The notes under the pieces: model-generated
The model's database searches: none
Told to the model about the DNA's origin: nothing
The model's input: only the letters and a program-made list of their open reading frames with translations
Part shown: in pieces, positions 46,830 through 55,343 of the stretch
Numbering within the stretch: the first letter of the stretch is position 1
Layout of the letters: each line of letters begins with the position of its first letter
Made by a program: the position numbers and the translations under genes
Assembly: GCA_910575165.1 (NCBI GenBank)
Contig: CAJTDS010000004.1
Coordinates: 124,001 to 188,000 of the forward strand
DNA length: 64,000 nucleotides
Direction: 5' to 3'
Origin: Eggerthellaceae bacterium
GTDB taxonomy: Bacteria; Actinomycetota; Coriobacteriia; Coriobacteriales; Eggerthellaceae

Positions 46830-47107
46830 TATACTCCGCGTAAACTCATAGTCGAGATGCGTTGACGAGGAGAGTAGGGCCCAACCCGATTTCCCAGAGA
46901 GCCGGTACTTGGTGGAAGCCGGCGATCGGGCGGTCCGAACGCCACCTCCGAGCAGTTCGGTACGAGCGCATCGTGCGCATGCGGGCAATCCTCGCAGGCG
47001 GGCGGTGCTCGTAGGCTGAACCGGCGACTCCGTTAAAGGTCGAGGGCCCTTAGGCGGCCCGCCCCCCGAGGTCTCGGTGCAGCTTGCGCGCATCGGGATT
47101 TTTTTAT
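46830..47107 (+). promoter_or_regulatory. T-box-like leader of the ilv operon
   Basis: A TATACT -10 at 46830-46835 precedes a leader with T-box stem I landmarks: GACGAGGAGAGTA (46864-46876), CAGAGAGCCGG with GGTGGAAGCCGG (46895-46922) inside paired CCCGAT/ATCGGG, then GAAC-GCC-A-CCTCC-GAGCAG (46938 on), and GTAGGCTGAACCGG...CCGTTA (47011-47036). The leader ends in a hairpin region followed by seven T (47099-47105). The canonical AGGGTGGNACCGCG T-box is not obvious. Aligned to the usual pattern, the specifier reads GCC. Nothing coding is seen in 46733-47150. Confidence 0.72.
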
Positions 47108-47150
47108 GGGCGAAACCGGGCGGCGGTTTCGCGGAAAGGGGGTTGGGTCC

Positions 47151-48845
47151 ATGGCGGAATCTCATAGCTGGGGGCCGCTTCGCAGCGACCAGGTGACCAA
47201 GGGGGTAGCCCGGGCGCCCCATCGCAGCCTGCTCAAGGCCGACGGCATCACCGACGAGGAGATGGGCCGTCCCTTCGTCGCGGTGATCAGCTCCCGCAAC
47301 GACATCATCCCGGGGCATACCAACCTGGACAAGATCTCCGAGGCGGTGAAGGCCGGCATCTACCTGGCCGGCGGCGTCCCCTTCGAAATCTCCACCGTGG
47401 GCGTATGCGACGGCATCGCCATGAACCACGACGGCATGCACTACTCGCTGGTGTCCCGCGAGGCCATCGCCGACAGCGTGGAGTGCGCGGTGCAGGGCCA
47501 CGCCTTCGACGCCATGGTGTGCATTCCCAACTGCGACAAGATCGTGCCCGGCATGGTGCTGGGCGCTTTGCGCGTGAACATTCCCACGGTCTTCGTGTCC
47601 GGCGGCCCCATGCTTCCCGGCGTGCAGCCCGGCGGCTGCGGCCCCACCACCGATCTGAACACGCTCTTCGACGGGGCGGGCAAGGTTGCGGCGGGCGCTA
47701 TGGACGCCGAGGAGCTGAAGTACTACGAGGACACCGCATGCCCCACCTGCGGAAGCTGCTCGGGCATGTTCACCGCCAACTCCATGAACTGCCTGTGCGA
47801 GGCCTTGGGCATCGCCCTTCCCGGCAACGGCACCATCCCCGCCGTGTACTCCGAGCGCATCCGTTTGGCAAAGCACGCGGGCATGAAGGTGATGGAGCTT
47901 CTGGAAAAGGGCATCCGCATCAAGGATATCCTGAACGCCGCGGCCGTCCACAACGCCATGGAATGCGACATGGCCTTCGGCGGTTCCACGAACACCGTGC
48001 TGCATCTGACCGCCATCGCCCAGGCGGCCGGCTGCCCCATCACCATGGACGACTGGGACGCCGCGAGCGCCCGCACGCCGCACCTGGTGAAGCTGCAGCC
48101 CTCCGGCCCCCGCCCGCTCATCGACCTGTACCAGGTGGGGGGCGTGCCGGTGGTCATGCACGAGCTGGCGCAGCTGGGCCTTCTGGACGAGAGCGCGCTG
48201 ACCTGCGAGGGTCCGCTTCCCGAATACCTGGAAAGGTGTACGAAGCCGGCCGACAGCGAGGTGTGCCGCACCCACGACAACCCCTTCAGCCCCCAGGGCG
48301 CCCTGCGGGTGCTCCACGGCAACATCGCCCCCGACGGCGCCATCGTGAAGAAGTCGGCGGTCGACCCGTCCATGTACACGCATACCGGCCCCGCCCGCGT
48401 GTTCGACAGCGAGGAGGAGGCCTGCGAGGCTATCAACGGCGGCAAGGTGGTTGCCGGCGACGTGGTGGTCATCCGCTACGAGGGCCCCAAGGGAGGCCCT
48501 GGCATGCGCGAGATGCTTACGCCCACGAGCGCCATCTGCGGCATGGGGCTCTCCTCCAGCGTGGCGCTGATCACCGACGGGCGCTTCTCGGGCGCCACCA
48601 AGGGCCCGGCCGTGGGGCATGTGAGCCCCGAAGCGGCGGCGGGCGGCCCTATCGCGCTCATCCGCGAGGGGGACAGCGTTACCGTGGACATCGACGGCGG
48701 GGCGCTCACGCTGCATGTGGACGACGACGAGCTGGCGCGCCGCCGCGAGGCATTCGTCGCGCCAGCGCCCAAGCACGACCACGGGGTGCTGGCCAAGTAC
48801 GCGAAACTGGTGAGCTCGGCAGACAAGGGGGCCTACGTAGCATGA
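47151..48845 (+). CDS. ilvD: dihydroxy-acid dehydratase
   Basis: 564 residues. Iron-sulfur cysteines in CIPNCDKIVPGM and TCGSCSGMFTANSMNCL, and the C-terminal LITDGRFSGATKG signature. Dehydrates 2,3-dihydroxy acids in valine and isoleucine synthesis. GGAAAGGGGG precedes ATG 47151. First gene of ilvDBNC under the leader at 46830-47107; its stop overlaps the ilvB start by ATGA. Confidence 0.96.
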   Translation: MAESHSWGPLRSDQVTKGVARAPHRSLLKADGITDEEMGRPFVAVISSRNDIIPGHTNLDKISEAVKAGIYLAGGVPFEISTVGVCDGIAMNHDGMHYSLVSREAIADSVECAVQGHAFDAMVCIPNCDKIVPGMVLGALRVNIPTVFVSGGPMLPGVQPGGCGPTTDLNTLFDGAGKVAAGAMDAEELKYYEDTACPTCGSCSGMFTANSMNCLCEALGIALPGNGTIPAVYSERIRLAKHAGMKVMELLEKGIRIKDILNAAAVHNAMECDMAFGGSTNTVLHLTAIAQAAGCPITMDDWDAASARTPHLVKLQPSGPRPLIDLYQVGGVPVVMHELAQLGLLDESALTCEGPLPEYLERCTKPADSEVCRTHDNPFSPQGALRVLHGNIAPDGAIVKKSAVDPSMYTHTGPARVFDSEEEACEAINGGKVVAGDVVVIRYEGPKGGPGMREMLTPTSAICGMGLSSSVALITDGRFSGATKGPAVGHVSPEAAAGGPIALIREGDSVTVDIDGGALTLHVDDDELARRREAFVAPAPKHDHGVLAKYAKLVSSADKGAYVA

Positions 48846-50848
48846 CGAAAGAGCAAGCGCAAACCTCCCAGTCCAGGGCGCTGTCGGCGGGCGCCCCGCG
48901 AGGGCTGGGCAGCAAGACGCCCAAGCAGGGCAAGACCATGATCGGCGCCCAGGCCGTGGTGGCCTCCCTTGAGGCCGAAGGCGTTGAGGTGGTGTTCGGC
49001 TACCCCGGCGGCCAGGCCATCAAGATCTACGACGCGCTGTACGACTCCGACCAGCTGCGCCACGTGCTGGCCCGCCACGAGCAAGGGGCGGTGCACGAGG
49101 CCGACGGCTACGCCCGCGCCACGGGCAAGGTGGGTGTCGCCATCGTGACCAGCGGTCCGGGCGCCACCAACACCGTCACCGGCATCGCCACCGCCTACAT
49201 GGACAGCGTGCCGTTGGTGGTCATCACCGGCCAGGTGCCCCGCGGCGTCATCGGCACCGACTCGTTCCAGGAGTCCGACATCGTGGGTATTACCATGCCG
49301 GTGGTCAAGCACAGCTACCTTCTGCAGTCTACCGACGAGCTGACCAGCACCTTCCGCGAGGCGTTCCATATCGCCAGCACCGGGCGCCCGGGTCCTGTGC
49401 TCATCGACGTGCCGAGCGACCTTGCCTCGGCCGAGATGGTGTTCGAGTACCCCGACCAGGTGAACCTGCCCTCCTACAAGCCCACCTACAAGGGCAACGC
49501 CAAGCAGATCCGTGCGGCCGTGGACGAGATTCGTCGCGCCAAGCGGCCTGTCATCTACGCCGGCGGCGGCGTCATCAGCTCGGACGCCAGCGAGGAGCTG
49601 GTGGAGCTTGCCGAGCGCATGGGCATCCCCGTGGTCACCACGCTCATGGGCAAGGGCGGCTTTCCGGCGGGGCATCCGCTGTACCTGGGGCCGGTGGGCA
49701 TGCACGGCGCGAAGTACTCGAACCTGGCGCTCACGGAATGCGACCTCATCATCGCCGCCGGCGCTCGCTTCTCCGACCGCGTGACCGGCAAGCTCTCCGA
49801 GTTCGCCCCGAACGCCCGGGTCATCCACATAGACATCGACCCGGCCGAGATCGGCAAGATCCGCGAGGTGCAGGTGCCCATCGTGGGCGACCTCAAGGGC
49901 GTGCTCTCGGGCCTCAACGCAGCGCTGGAGAAGGCCGGCGCGCAGCCGGGCACCCAGGAGTGGCTGGAGCTGGTGGGTAGCTGGCGGGAGCGCTTCCCGT
50001 TCTACCACGCGCGCCTGGGCGAGACCGAGGAAGCGGGCCAGATTGTGCCCGAGCAGGTGCTGCAGCAGCTGTCGGCCAAGCTCGACCCCGATCGTTCCGT
50101 GGTGGTGACCGAGGTGGGACAGCATCAGATGTGGGCCGCCCAGTTCGTCGACCGCACCCGCCCGCGCACCTTCCTCTCCAGCGGCGGCCTGGGCACCATG
50201 GGATTCGGCTTCCCGGCTGCCATAGGTGCCGCCATCGGGCGTCCCGACGCTCAGGTGGTGTGCATTGCCGGCGACGGGTCGTTCCAGATGAACAGCCAGG
50301 AGATGGCCACCGCCGCCATCAACGGCGTGCCGGTGAAGGTGCTCATCCTGGACAACCGCTGCCTGGGCATGGTGCACCAATGGCAGAAGCTGTTCTACCG
50401 TGAGCGCTACTCGTCCACGCTCTTGGACGCCAACCCCGACTTCGTGAAGCTGGCCGACGCCTACGGCTGGCAGGCCGAGCGGGTGGAGGACCCCGAGGCG
50501 GTGGACGGCGCCCTGGACCGTATGCTGGCCTGCGATGGCCCCTTCCTGTTGGACGTGGCCATCTCCCGCGAGCAGAACGTCTACCCGATGGTGGCCCCCG
50601 GTGCAGCCCTCGACGACGTCATGGGAGCCATCGACGTGGCCGTGGGGGCCGTGCGCACCGCCATGCCGGGCAGCTCGGTGCCGGCGCCGGCCCAATCGCC
50701 CTGTGCCAAGATAGACGCCCAGTTCGGGGGCCGCTGGGAAAGCGACCCGCAGGACGTGGGAAAGCGCATGAGCGCCCAGGAGGCCCACGATGCCGGCATG
50801 GCCGCTTCGCAGGATACGTCGACCGACGGGGAAGGGGAGGCCCGATGA
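48842..50848 (+). CDS. ilvB: acetolactate synthase large subunit
   Basis: 668 residues against about 560-600. ThDP enzyme: HEQGAVHEADGYARATG near 80 (catalytic Glu), GPGATNTVTGIATAYMDS, and the ThDP motif GDGSFQMNSQEMATAAINGVPVKVLILDN near 478. Condenses pyruvate or 2-ketobutyrate to acetohydroxy acids. The family core would start at ATG 48941 (MIGAQAVV); the 33 residues before it and about 85 after residue 583 are extra, the tail being hydrophilic and poorly conserved looking. Start overlaps ilvD by 4 nt; stop overlaps ilvN by 4 nt. Confidence 0.95.
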   Translation: MTKEQAQTSQSRALSAGAPRGLGSKTPKQGKTMIGAQAVVASLEAEGVEVVFGYPGGQAIKIYDALYDSDQLRHVLARHEQGAVHEADGYARATGKVGVAIVTSGPGATNTVTGIATAYMDSVPLVVITGQVPRGVIGTDSFQESDIVGITMPVVKHSYLLQSTDELTSTFREAFHIASTGRPGPVLIDVPSDLASAEMVFEYPDQVNLPSYKPTYKGNAKQIRAAVDEIRRAKRPVIYAGGGVISSDASEELVELAERMGIPVVTTLMGKGGFPAGHPLYLGPVGMHGAKYSNLALTECDLIIAAGARFSDRVTGKLSEFAPNARVIHIDIDPAEIGKIREVQVPIVGDLKGVLSGLNAALEKAGAQPGTQEWLELVGSWRERFPFYHARLGETEEAGQIVPEQVLQQLSAKLDPDRSVVVTEVGQHQMWAAQFVDRTRPRTFLSSGGLGTMGFGFPAAIGAAIGRPDAQVVCIAGDGSFQMNSQEMATAAINGVPVKVLILDNRCLGMVHQWQKLFYRERYSSTLLDANPDFVKLADAYGWQAERVEDPEAVDGALDRMLACDGPFLLDVAISREQNVYPMVAPGAALDDVMGAIDVAVGAVRTAMPGSSVPAPAQSPCAKIDAQFGGRWESDPQDVGKRMSAQEAHDAGMAASQDTSTDGEGEAR

Positions 50849-51330
50849 AGCACATTCTTTCCGTCCTGGTGGAGAACAAGCCTGGTGTGCTCTCCCGCGT
50901 GACCGGTCTCATCTCGCGGCGCGGCTTCAACATCGAGTCTCTGTCCGTGGGCCCCACCGAGGACGCCACCATGTCGCGGGTGACCGCCATCGTGAAGGCC
51001 GACGAGGTAGCCTACGAGCAGATCACCAAGCAGCTGCACAAGCTCATCAGCGTGCACAAGATCTCCGACCTCACCGACGAGGGCGCCATCGAGCGAGAGC
51101 TGGTGCTGTTCAAGGTGAACGCCCCGGCCGACCGCCGCAGCGAGATTATCGAGATCGCCACGGTGTTCCGCGCCAAGATCGTGGACGTGGGCAGAAGCTC
51201 GCTTACCATCGAGGCCACCGGCGACGAGAGCAAGCTCAAGGGCATGGAGGACCTCTTCCGCGCTTACGGCATCAAGGAGATCGTGCGCACCGGCAAGATA
51301 GCCATGTCGCGCAACAGCAAGGAAGCCTAG
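50845..51330 (+). CDS. ilvN: acetolactate synthase small (regulatory) subunit
   Basis: 161 residues, normal IlvH/IlvN size. ACT domain ILSVLVENKPGVLSRVTGLISRRGFNIESLSVGPTED at the N terminus for valine feedback, and the conserved C-terminal domain. Activates IlvB. GGGGAGG is the ribosome site and the ATG overlaps the ilvB stop. Confidence 0.96.
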   Translation: MKHILSVLVENKPGVLSRVTGLISRRGFNIESLSVGPTEDATMSRVTAIVKADEVAYEQITKQLHKLISVHKISDLTDEGAIERELVLFKVNAPADRRSEIIEIATVFRAKIVDVGRSSLTIEATGDESKLKGMEDLFRAYGIKEIVRTGKIAMSRNSKEA

Positions 51331-51396
51331 GGCCAGCGTCTCAGGGCCTGAAGCCATAGATCAGGAATCGCAGCCGAGAGAAAGGACATACCCACA

Positions 51397-52389
51397 ATGG
51401 CTGTAACCATCTACTACGAGCAGGACTGCAACCCCGAAATCATCAAAGGCAAGAAGATTGCCGTCATCGGCTACGGCAGCCAGGGCCACGCCCATGCGCT
51501 GAATCTTCTCGACTCCGGCTGCGATGTGCGCGTGGGCCTGCGCGAGGGTTCCTCCTCCGCCGAGGCTGCCCGCGAAGCCGGCCTCAAGGTCATGAGCGTG
51601 GAGGACGCCGCCGAGGAAGCGGACCTCATCATGATCTTGGTGCCCGACGAGCTGCAGGCCTCCGTCTACGAGAAGTCCATCGCCCCGCACCTGCATGCCG
51701 GCGACACCCTGGCCTTCGCCCACGGCTTCAACATCCACTACGGCTACATCACCCCGCCCGAGGACGTGAACGTGATCATGTGCGCCCCCAAGGGCCCGGG
51801 CCACATCGTGCGCCGCCAGTACACCGAGGGCTCCGGCGTGCCCGACCTGGCCTGCGTGGCCCAGGACGCCACCGGCGACGCCTGGGACATCGCGCTGTCC
51901 TACTGCTGGGGCGTGGGCGGTGCCCGCAGCGGCATCATCAAGGCCACCTTCGCCCAGGAGACCGAAGAGGACCTGTTCGGCGAGCAGGCCGTGCTCTGCG
52001 GCGGTTTGGTGGAGCTGGTGAAGGCCGGCTTCGAGACGCTGGTCGACGCCGGCTACCCGCCGGAGCTTGCCTACTTCGAGTGCTACCATGAGATGAAGAT
52101 GATCGTGGACCTCATGTACGAGAGCGGCATCCACTTCATGAACTACTCCATCTCCAATACTGCCGAGTACGGCGAGTACTACGCCGGCCCCAAGGTCATC
52201 AACGCCGAGTCCCGCGAGGCCATGAAGGAGATCCTGCGCCGCATCCAGAACGGCGACTTCGCCCGCGAGTTCGTCGCCGACTGCGAGAACGGCCACTCCT
52301 GGCTGCTCGAGCAGCGCGAGGCCATCAACGACCACGAGATCGAGAAGACCGGCGAGCGCATTCGCTCCATGTTCAGCTGGGTAAAATAG
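51397..52389 (+). CDS. ilvC: ketol-acid reductoisomerase (class I)
   Basis: 330 residues, class I length. NADPH motif [17 protein letters not shown] near 25-41, catalytic [12 protein letters not shown], and the C-terminal knotted domain with [15 protein letters not shown] and SNTAEYG. Isomerises and reduces acetohydroxy acids. GAGAAAGGACA precedes ATG 51397. Ends the operon, followed by a strong terminator. Confidence 0.97.
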   Translation: MAVTIYYEQDCNPEIIKGKKIAVIGYGSQGHAHALNLLDSGCDVRVGLREGSSSAEAAREAGLKVMSVEDAAEEADLIMILVPDELQASVYEKSIAPHLHAGDTLAFAHGFNIHYGYITPPEDVNVIMCAPKGPGHIVRRQYTEGSGVPDLACVAQDATGDAWDIALSYCWGVGGARSGIIKATFAQETEEDLFGEQAVLCGGLVELVKAGFETLVDAGYPPELAYFECYHEMKMIVDLMYESGIHFMNYSISNTAEYGEYYAGPKVINAESREAMKEILRRIQNGDFAREFVADCENGHSWLLEQREAINDHEIEKTGERIRSMFSWVK

Positions 52390-52413
52390 ACCCAGACCGA
52401 AGCGCGTCTCCCG

Positions 52414-52445
52414 AAGCGGTCGCCGAAAGGCGGCCGCTTTCTCGT
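52414..52445 (+). terminator. terminator after ilvC
   Basis: AAGCGGTCGCC (52414-52424) / GGCGGCCGCTT (52429-52439), one T-G pair, GAAA loop, then TCTCGTT. Confidence 0.85.
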
Positions 52446-52456
52446 TGTTACGGTTT

Positions 52457-52485
52457 TTGCTGCCCACCTGCAATCGTGCTACGAT
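52457..52485 (+). promoter_or_regulatory. promoter of the first lipoprotein gene
   Basis: TTGCTG at 52457-52462, 17-nt spacer, TACGAT at 52480-52485; about 75 nt of leader before ATG 52566. Confidence 0.5.
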
Positions 52486-52565
52486 GGTCTCGGGCAACCC
52501 GGTCGTTCGGTTGCCTGAGGGGTGTTTCCAGAAACGGTTCGACGTCTTCTCGGATAGGGGGAGCC

Positions 52566-53945
52566 ATGAGGGGTCTCCGTGTTTCGGCTATTGCTGCATG
52601 TTCTTTCCTGCTTGCGCTTGCCTGCTCGTGCTCACCTGGAGTCGGTTCGGATGTTTCGGACGATCCTTCTTTGTCGGAAGGCGTGGTTGAGTGTGCTGAC
52701 GGCGGCGGCTCTCCGCGTCCGACCAAGGACGATCCTTCTATGAATCGGACTACCCTGAGCGCATTTCTGAATGATCTTGCTCGCGACGTGGGTGAAGGTC
52801 AGACGGATGGGAATTACAGCAAGCATCTTGTTGGCGAAGACGGAATCTCGATTCTGTCCTTTGACTTGGCTGAAGCTGCCGTATCGAGTCCTATTCCAAG
52901 CTACAAGGTAAATTCAGAAGGAACACTCGAGCCGTTTCATCTTATGAGGGCGCCGTTGTTCGTGGGCGGTGAGATTGCAGCCTTTGTTTTGTACGAAACA
53001 ACGGGAGTCGACGATTCTGCGACGTATATCGGAATCGGCGAGTTGGGTGCAAAGCAGGTAAACGACTTCTTCCGGAAGTACGGGGATATTGCTTTCGTCT
53101 ATGACTCCGAGGGCGTTTGGATGGTTTCGGGCGATATGTACGAGCGGGTGGACGCCGACGTTATGAACTGGCTGTATCCTGTGGATACGGGTAAGGGCTC
53201 CGTCTGCATAGCTCTTGCGCCTTATGAGTTCTCCGAATGCGTATCGGTTGGCGAGGCCGAGCTGGCCACGGTTGATGGAACGGATTTGTCCTACCGATGC
53301 GACATTGTCCCCTCGCCGCACGAGTGCTCCGAGGAAAAGCGCTTCACCGTTCCTTCTCCGCGCAATGAGGTGCCGTGTGCCAAGCCTGTGATTTACCTAT
53401 ATCCAAAAGAGCCTTGCGTGGTTGAGGTGGCTTTAGAGTTGGAGGGGACCGTCGGTATGGCGTATCCAGCCTTCAACGAGGAGCGCTCCGCGTCGGAAGG
53501 AAGCTGGAAGGTGCAGGCTGATCCTGATGGGACCCTGAGCGACCTTCGTGTCGGCCGCGAGTACGGCTACCTGTTCTGGGAGGGGGTAGGCGATTGGGAG
53601 CCCGATTTCGACCGCGGATTCTGCATTGCCGGGGCGGATACGGCGGAATTCCTCGAGGACGCCCTTCGCCAGCTGGGTCTTACCGACAAGGAGGCGGACG
53701 ACTTTATTACCTACTGGCTTCCGCAGATGCAGGGCAACCCGTACAACCTGATCGCGTTCCAGGGCGGGGCCTACGACCGGACGGCCCGGCTGACGGTTGA
53801 TCCTCAGCCCGACACGATCATCCGCGTGTTCATGGCGTGGATGCGTCTGGACGAGCCGGTGGTCGTGGAGCCCCAGGTGCTTTCCGCGCCCGCCCGCAGC
53901 GGCTTTACGGTGGTGGAGTGGGGCGGCGGGGAGGTTGAACTGTAG
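52566..53945 (+). CDS. lipoprotein with C-terminal KPVIYLYP domain
   Basis: 459 residues. Signal peptide (MRGLRVSAIAACSFLLALAC) with lipobox LALAC. The middle (about 60-260) is an uncharacterised domain shared with the lipoprotein at 54545-55273: PLFVGGEIAAFVLYE, YGDIAFVYDSEGVWMVSGDMYE, DGTDLSYRC. The C-terminal 180 residues begin CAKPVIYLYPKEPCVVEV and run through YGYLFWEG, DDFITYWLPQMQGNPYNL and DTIIRVFMAWMRLD, a domain found in many Firmicutes surface proteins with no assigned role to my knowledge. The 5' half has lower GC than the 3' half, suggesting a mosaic origin. Confidence 0.75.
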   Translation: MRGLRVSAIAACSFLLALACSCSPGVGSDVSDDPSLSEGVVECADGGGSPRPTKDDPSMNRTTLSAFLNDLARDVGEGQTDGNYSKHLVGEDGISILSFDLAEAAVSSPIPSYKVNSEGTLEPFHLMRAPLFVGGEIAAFVLYETTGVDDSATYIGIGELGAKQVNDFFRKYGDIAFVYDSEGVWMVSGDMYERVDADVMNWLYPVDTGKGSVCIALAPYEFSECVSVGEAELATVDGTDLSYRCDIVPSPHECSEEKRFTVPSPRNEVPCAKPVIYLYPKEPCVVEVALELEGTVGMAYPAFNEERSASEGSWKVQADPDGTLSDLRVGREYGYLFWEGVGDWEPDFDRGFCIAGADTAEFLEDALRQLGLTDKEADDFITYWLPQMQGNPYNLIAFQGGAYDRTARLTVDPQPDTIIRVFMAWMRLDEPVVVEPQVLSAPARSGFTVVEWGGGEVEL

Positions 53946-53950
53946 CCTGC

Positions 53951-54438
53951 GCCGGGCCGGGGACGCCTGCGCCAAGGAGGACGCCGAGGCCGCGAGGTCC
54001 CTTTACGGCGACGGGGTGGTGCCCGAGGCCGAGAACAGCTTCGATGAGCTGTGCATGGAGGCCGGCGGCACCTGGTTCAGCGTCCAGAGGCCGGCCCCGG
54101 GCGCTTCGAGGTCAAGGCGATGTGCGCCTGCGGGGCGAGGATGGACCCCGTGCTCTGCGCCTGGTCGGTCGAAGGGGGCCGATATGGCGCGCATATTGTC
54201 GCGGAGGGCATCGGGGCGCGGCGTTCCGCGTGTGACCCGCGCGGAATCCGTGTCCCCCCGGAGGCGCGATGCACGCAGCGGCAAAACGCTCGGGAAACCG
54301 GGGCGGAGCAGAGCGCGTGGTGGAATCCGTGGGCGAGGGACATCTCCCGCCGCACCAGGTCGACACCGGCTGCGCATAGGGGCGGGAAAGGCCTACGCGC
54401 AGTTCCGGGGGATGTCCGAAATGGATACGGGAATCTGA
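53951..54438 (+). pseudogene. possible decayed ORF between the two lipoproteins
   Basis: The 599-nt stretch 53946-54544 holds no intact gene. A frame beginning near 53951 reads RRAGDACAKEDAEAARSLYGDGVVPEAENSFDELCMEAGGTWFSV (to about 54085); coherent-looking sequence then continues in another frame as GRFEVKAMCACGARMDPVLC (about 54107-54167), suggesting a frameshift. After that only GC-rich frames without a recognisable product remain. Evidence is limited to this frame switch. Confidence 0.35.
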
Positions 54439-54478
54439 GCCCCCATCAACTCCACGCCGACACACGTTAGTAGCATAA

Positions 54479-54507
54479 TTGACTTCAATTCAAATAAAAC
54501 ATATAAT
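54479..54507 (+). promoter_or_regulatory. strong promoter of the second lipoprotein in an AT-rich island
   Basis: TTGACT at 54479-54484, exact 17-nt spacer, perfect TATAAT at 54502-54507; surrounding 54470-54530 is unusually AT-rich for this genome. Confidence 0.75.
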
Positions 54508-54544
54508 AGACATATATAAAATTCTCAAATAGGGGGAGGGCCAA

Positions 54545-55273
54545 GTGTTCAAGACGGTAGGACGTTCTATATTTGCCGCTCTCTTTTGCTCCCTTGCGGC
54601 GTTGGGGCTTGTGGCTTGCGAGGCTGAGCCGCGCTCTTGCGACTCGCTCGATGACACCGACCCTGTTCAGGTCGTCGTCGACAGAGGTCTCGACCTGCTC
54701 GCGTATCTTGCGAGGAACGACAGTGTGGGCTGGTATCATTACGATGCGATTTTCGACGACAACGGGGAATCGAGGATTGCATTTGACATTGTGAGTTCTA
54801 CGGTTTCCAGCCATATCCCCTCCTATTACGTTAATGACTTGGGCATGCTAAATGTTTTGTCGATAGCTCACTCGCCCCTTTTCGTGGGCGATGAGCTTGT
54901 CGGGTTTCTTATGGTCGACACTAGTAAAAACGGCGTGTGGGTGTCTTTGATGGGGGTGACGGAGGAGGGGGCATCCCAGGTTGCCGATTTCCTCAAGGAG
55001 CAAGGGTCGGTTTCGCTCGTCGTTGATCGTGACGGGATTTGGATGGTGTCGGGCGGCGTCAAGGAGAAGCTGTCCGTGGACTATGCAAAGTGGTTCGTTC
55101 CCGTAGGCGTCATGGTCGGATTTGGGGGTTTGGAGACGGTTGCCGGCGAGGGGGAGCGTTTGGGCTGCATAGATGATGCCGACTTGCTTGCGGTCGAATC
55201 GACAGACCTGTCGTATCGCTATAGTGCAAACTACATAATTGGCGAAAGAATTGTCGCGCCGTTGGGTGGATAG
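54545..55273 (+). CDS. small lipoprotein, paralogue of the N-terminal part of the 52566 gene
   Basis: 242 residues from GTG 54545, with GGGGGAGGG just upstream. Signal peptide with lipobox LVAC (ALGLVACEAE). It shares the order of motifs with the first lipoprotein: SSHIPSYYVNDLGML, PLFVGDELVGFLMVD, VSLVVDRDGIWMVSGG, STDLSYRYS; it lacks the KPVIYLYP C-terminal domain. Markedly lower GC and different codon use than the neighbouring uvrC. Function unknown; a lineage-specific surface protein is likely. Confidence 0.7.
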   Translation: MFKTVGRSIFAALFCSLAALGLVACEAEPRSCDSLDDTDPVQVVVDRGLDLLAYLARNDSVGWYHYDAIFDDNGESRIAFDIVSSTVSSHIPSYYVNDLGMLNVLSIAHSPLFVGDELVGFLMVDTSKNGVWVSLMGVTEEGASQVADFLKEQGSVSLVVDRDGIWMVSGGVKEKLSVDYAKWFVPVGVMVGFGGLETVAGEGERLGCIDDADLLAVESTDLSYRYSANYIIGERIVAPLGG

Positions 55274-55343
55274 CCGGCGACTGGCGGCGGGAAGGAGTAT
55301 CGCCTAATAGGGGCTGCATAGCCCTGTGGTATACTCCCGCTCC

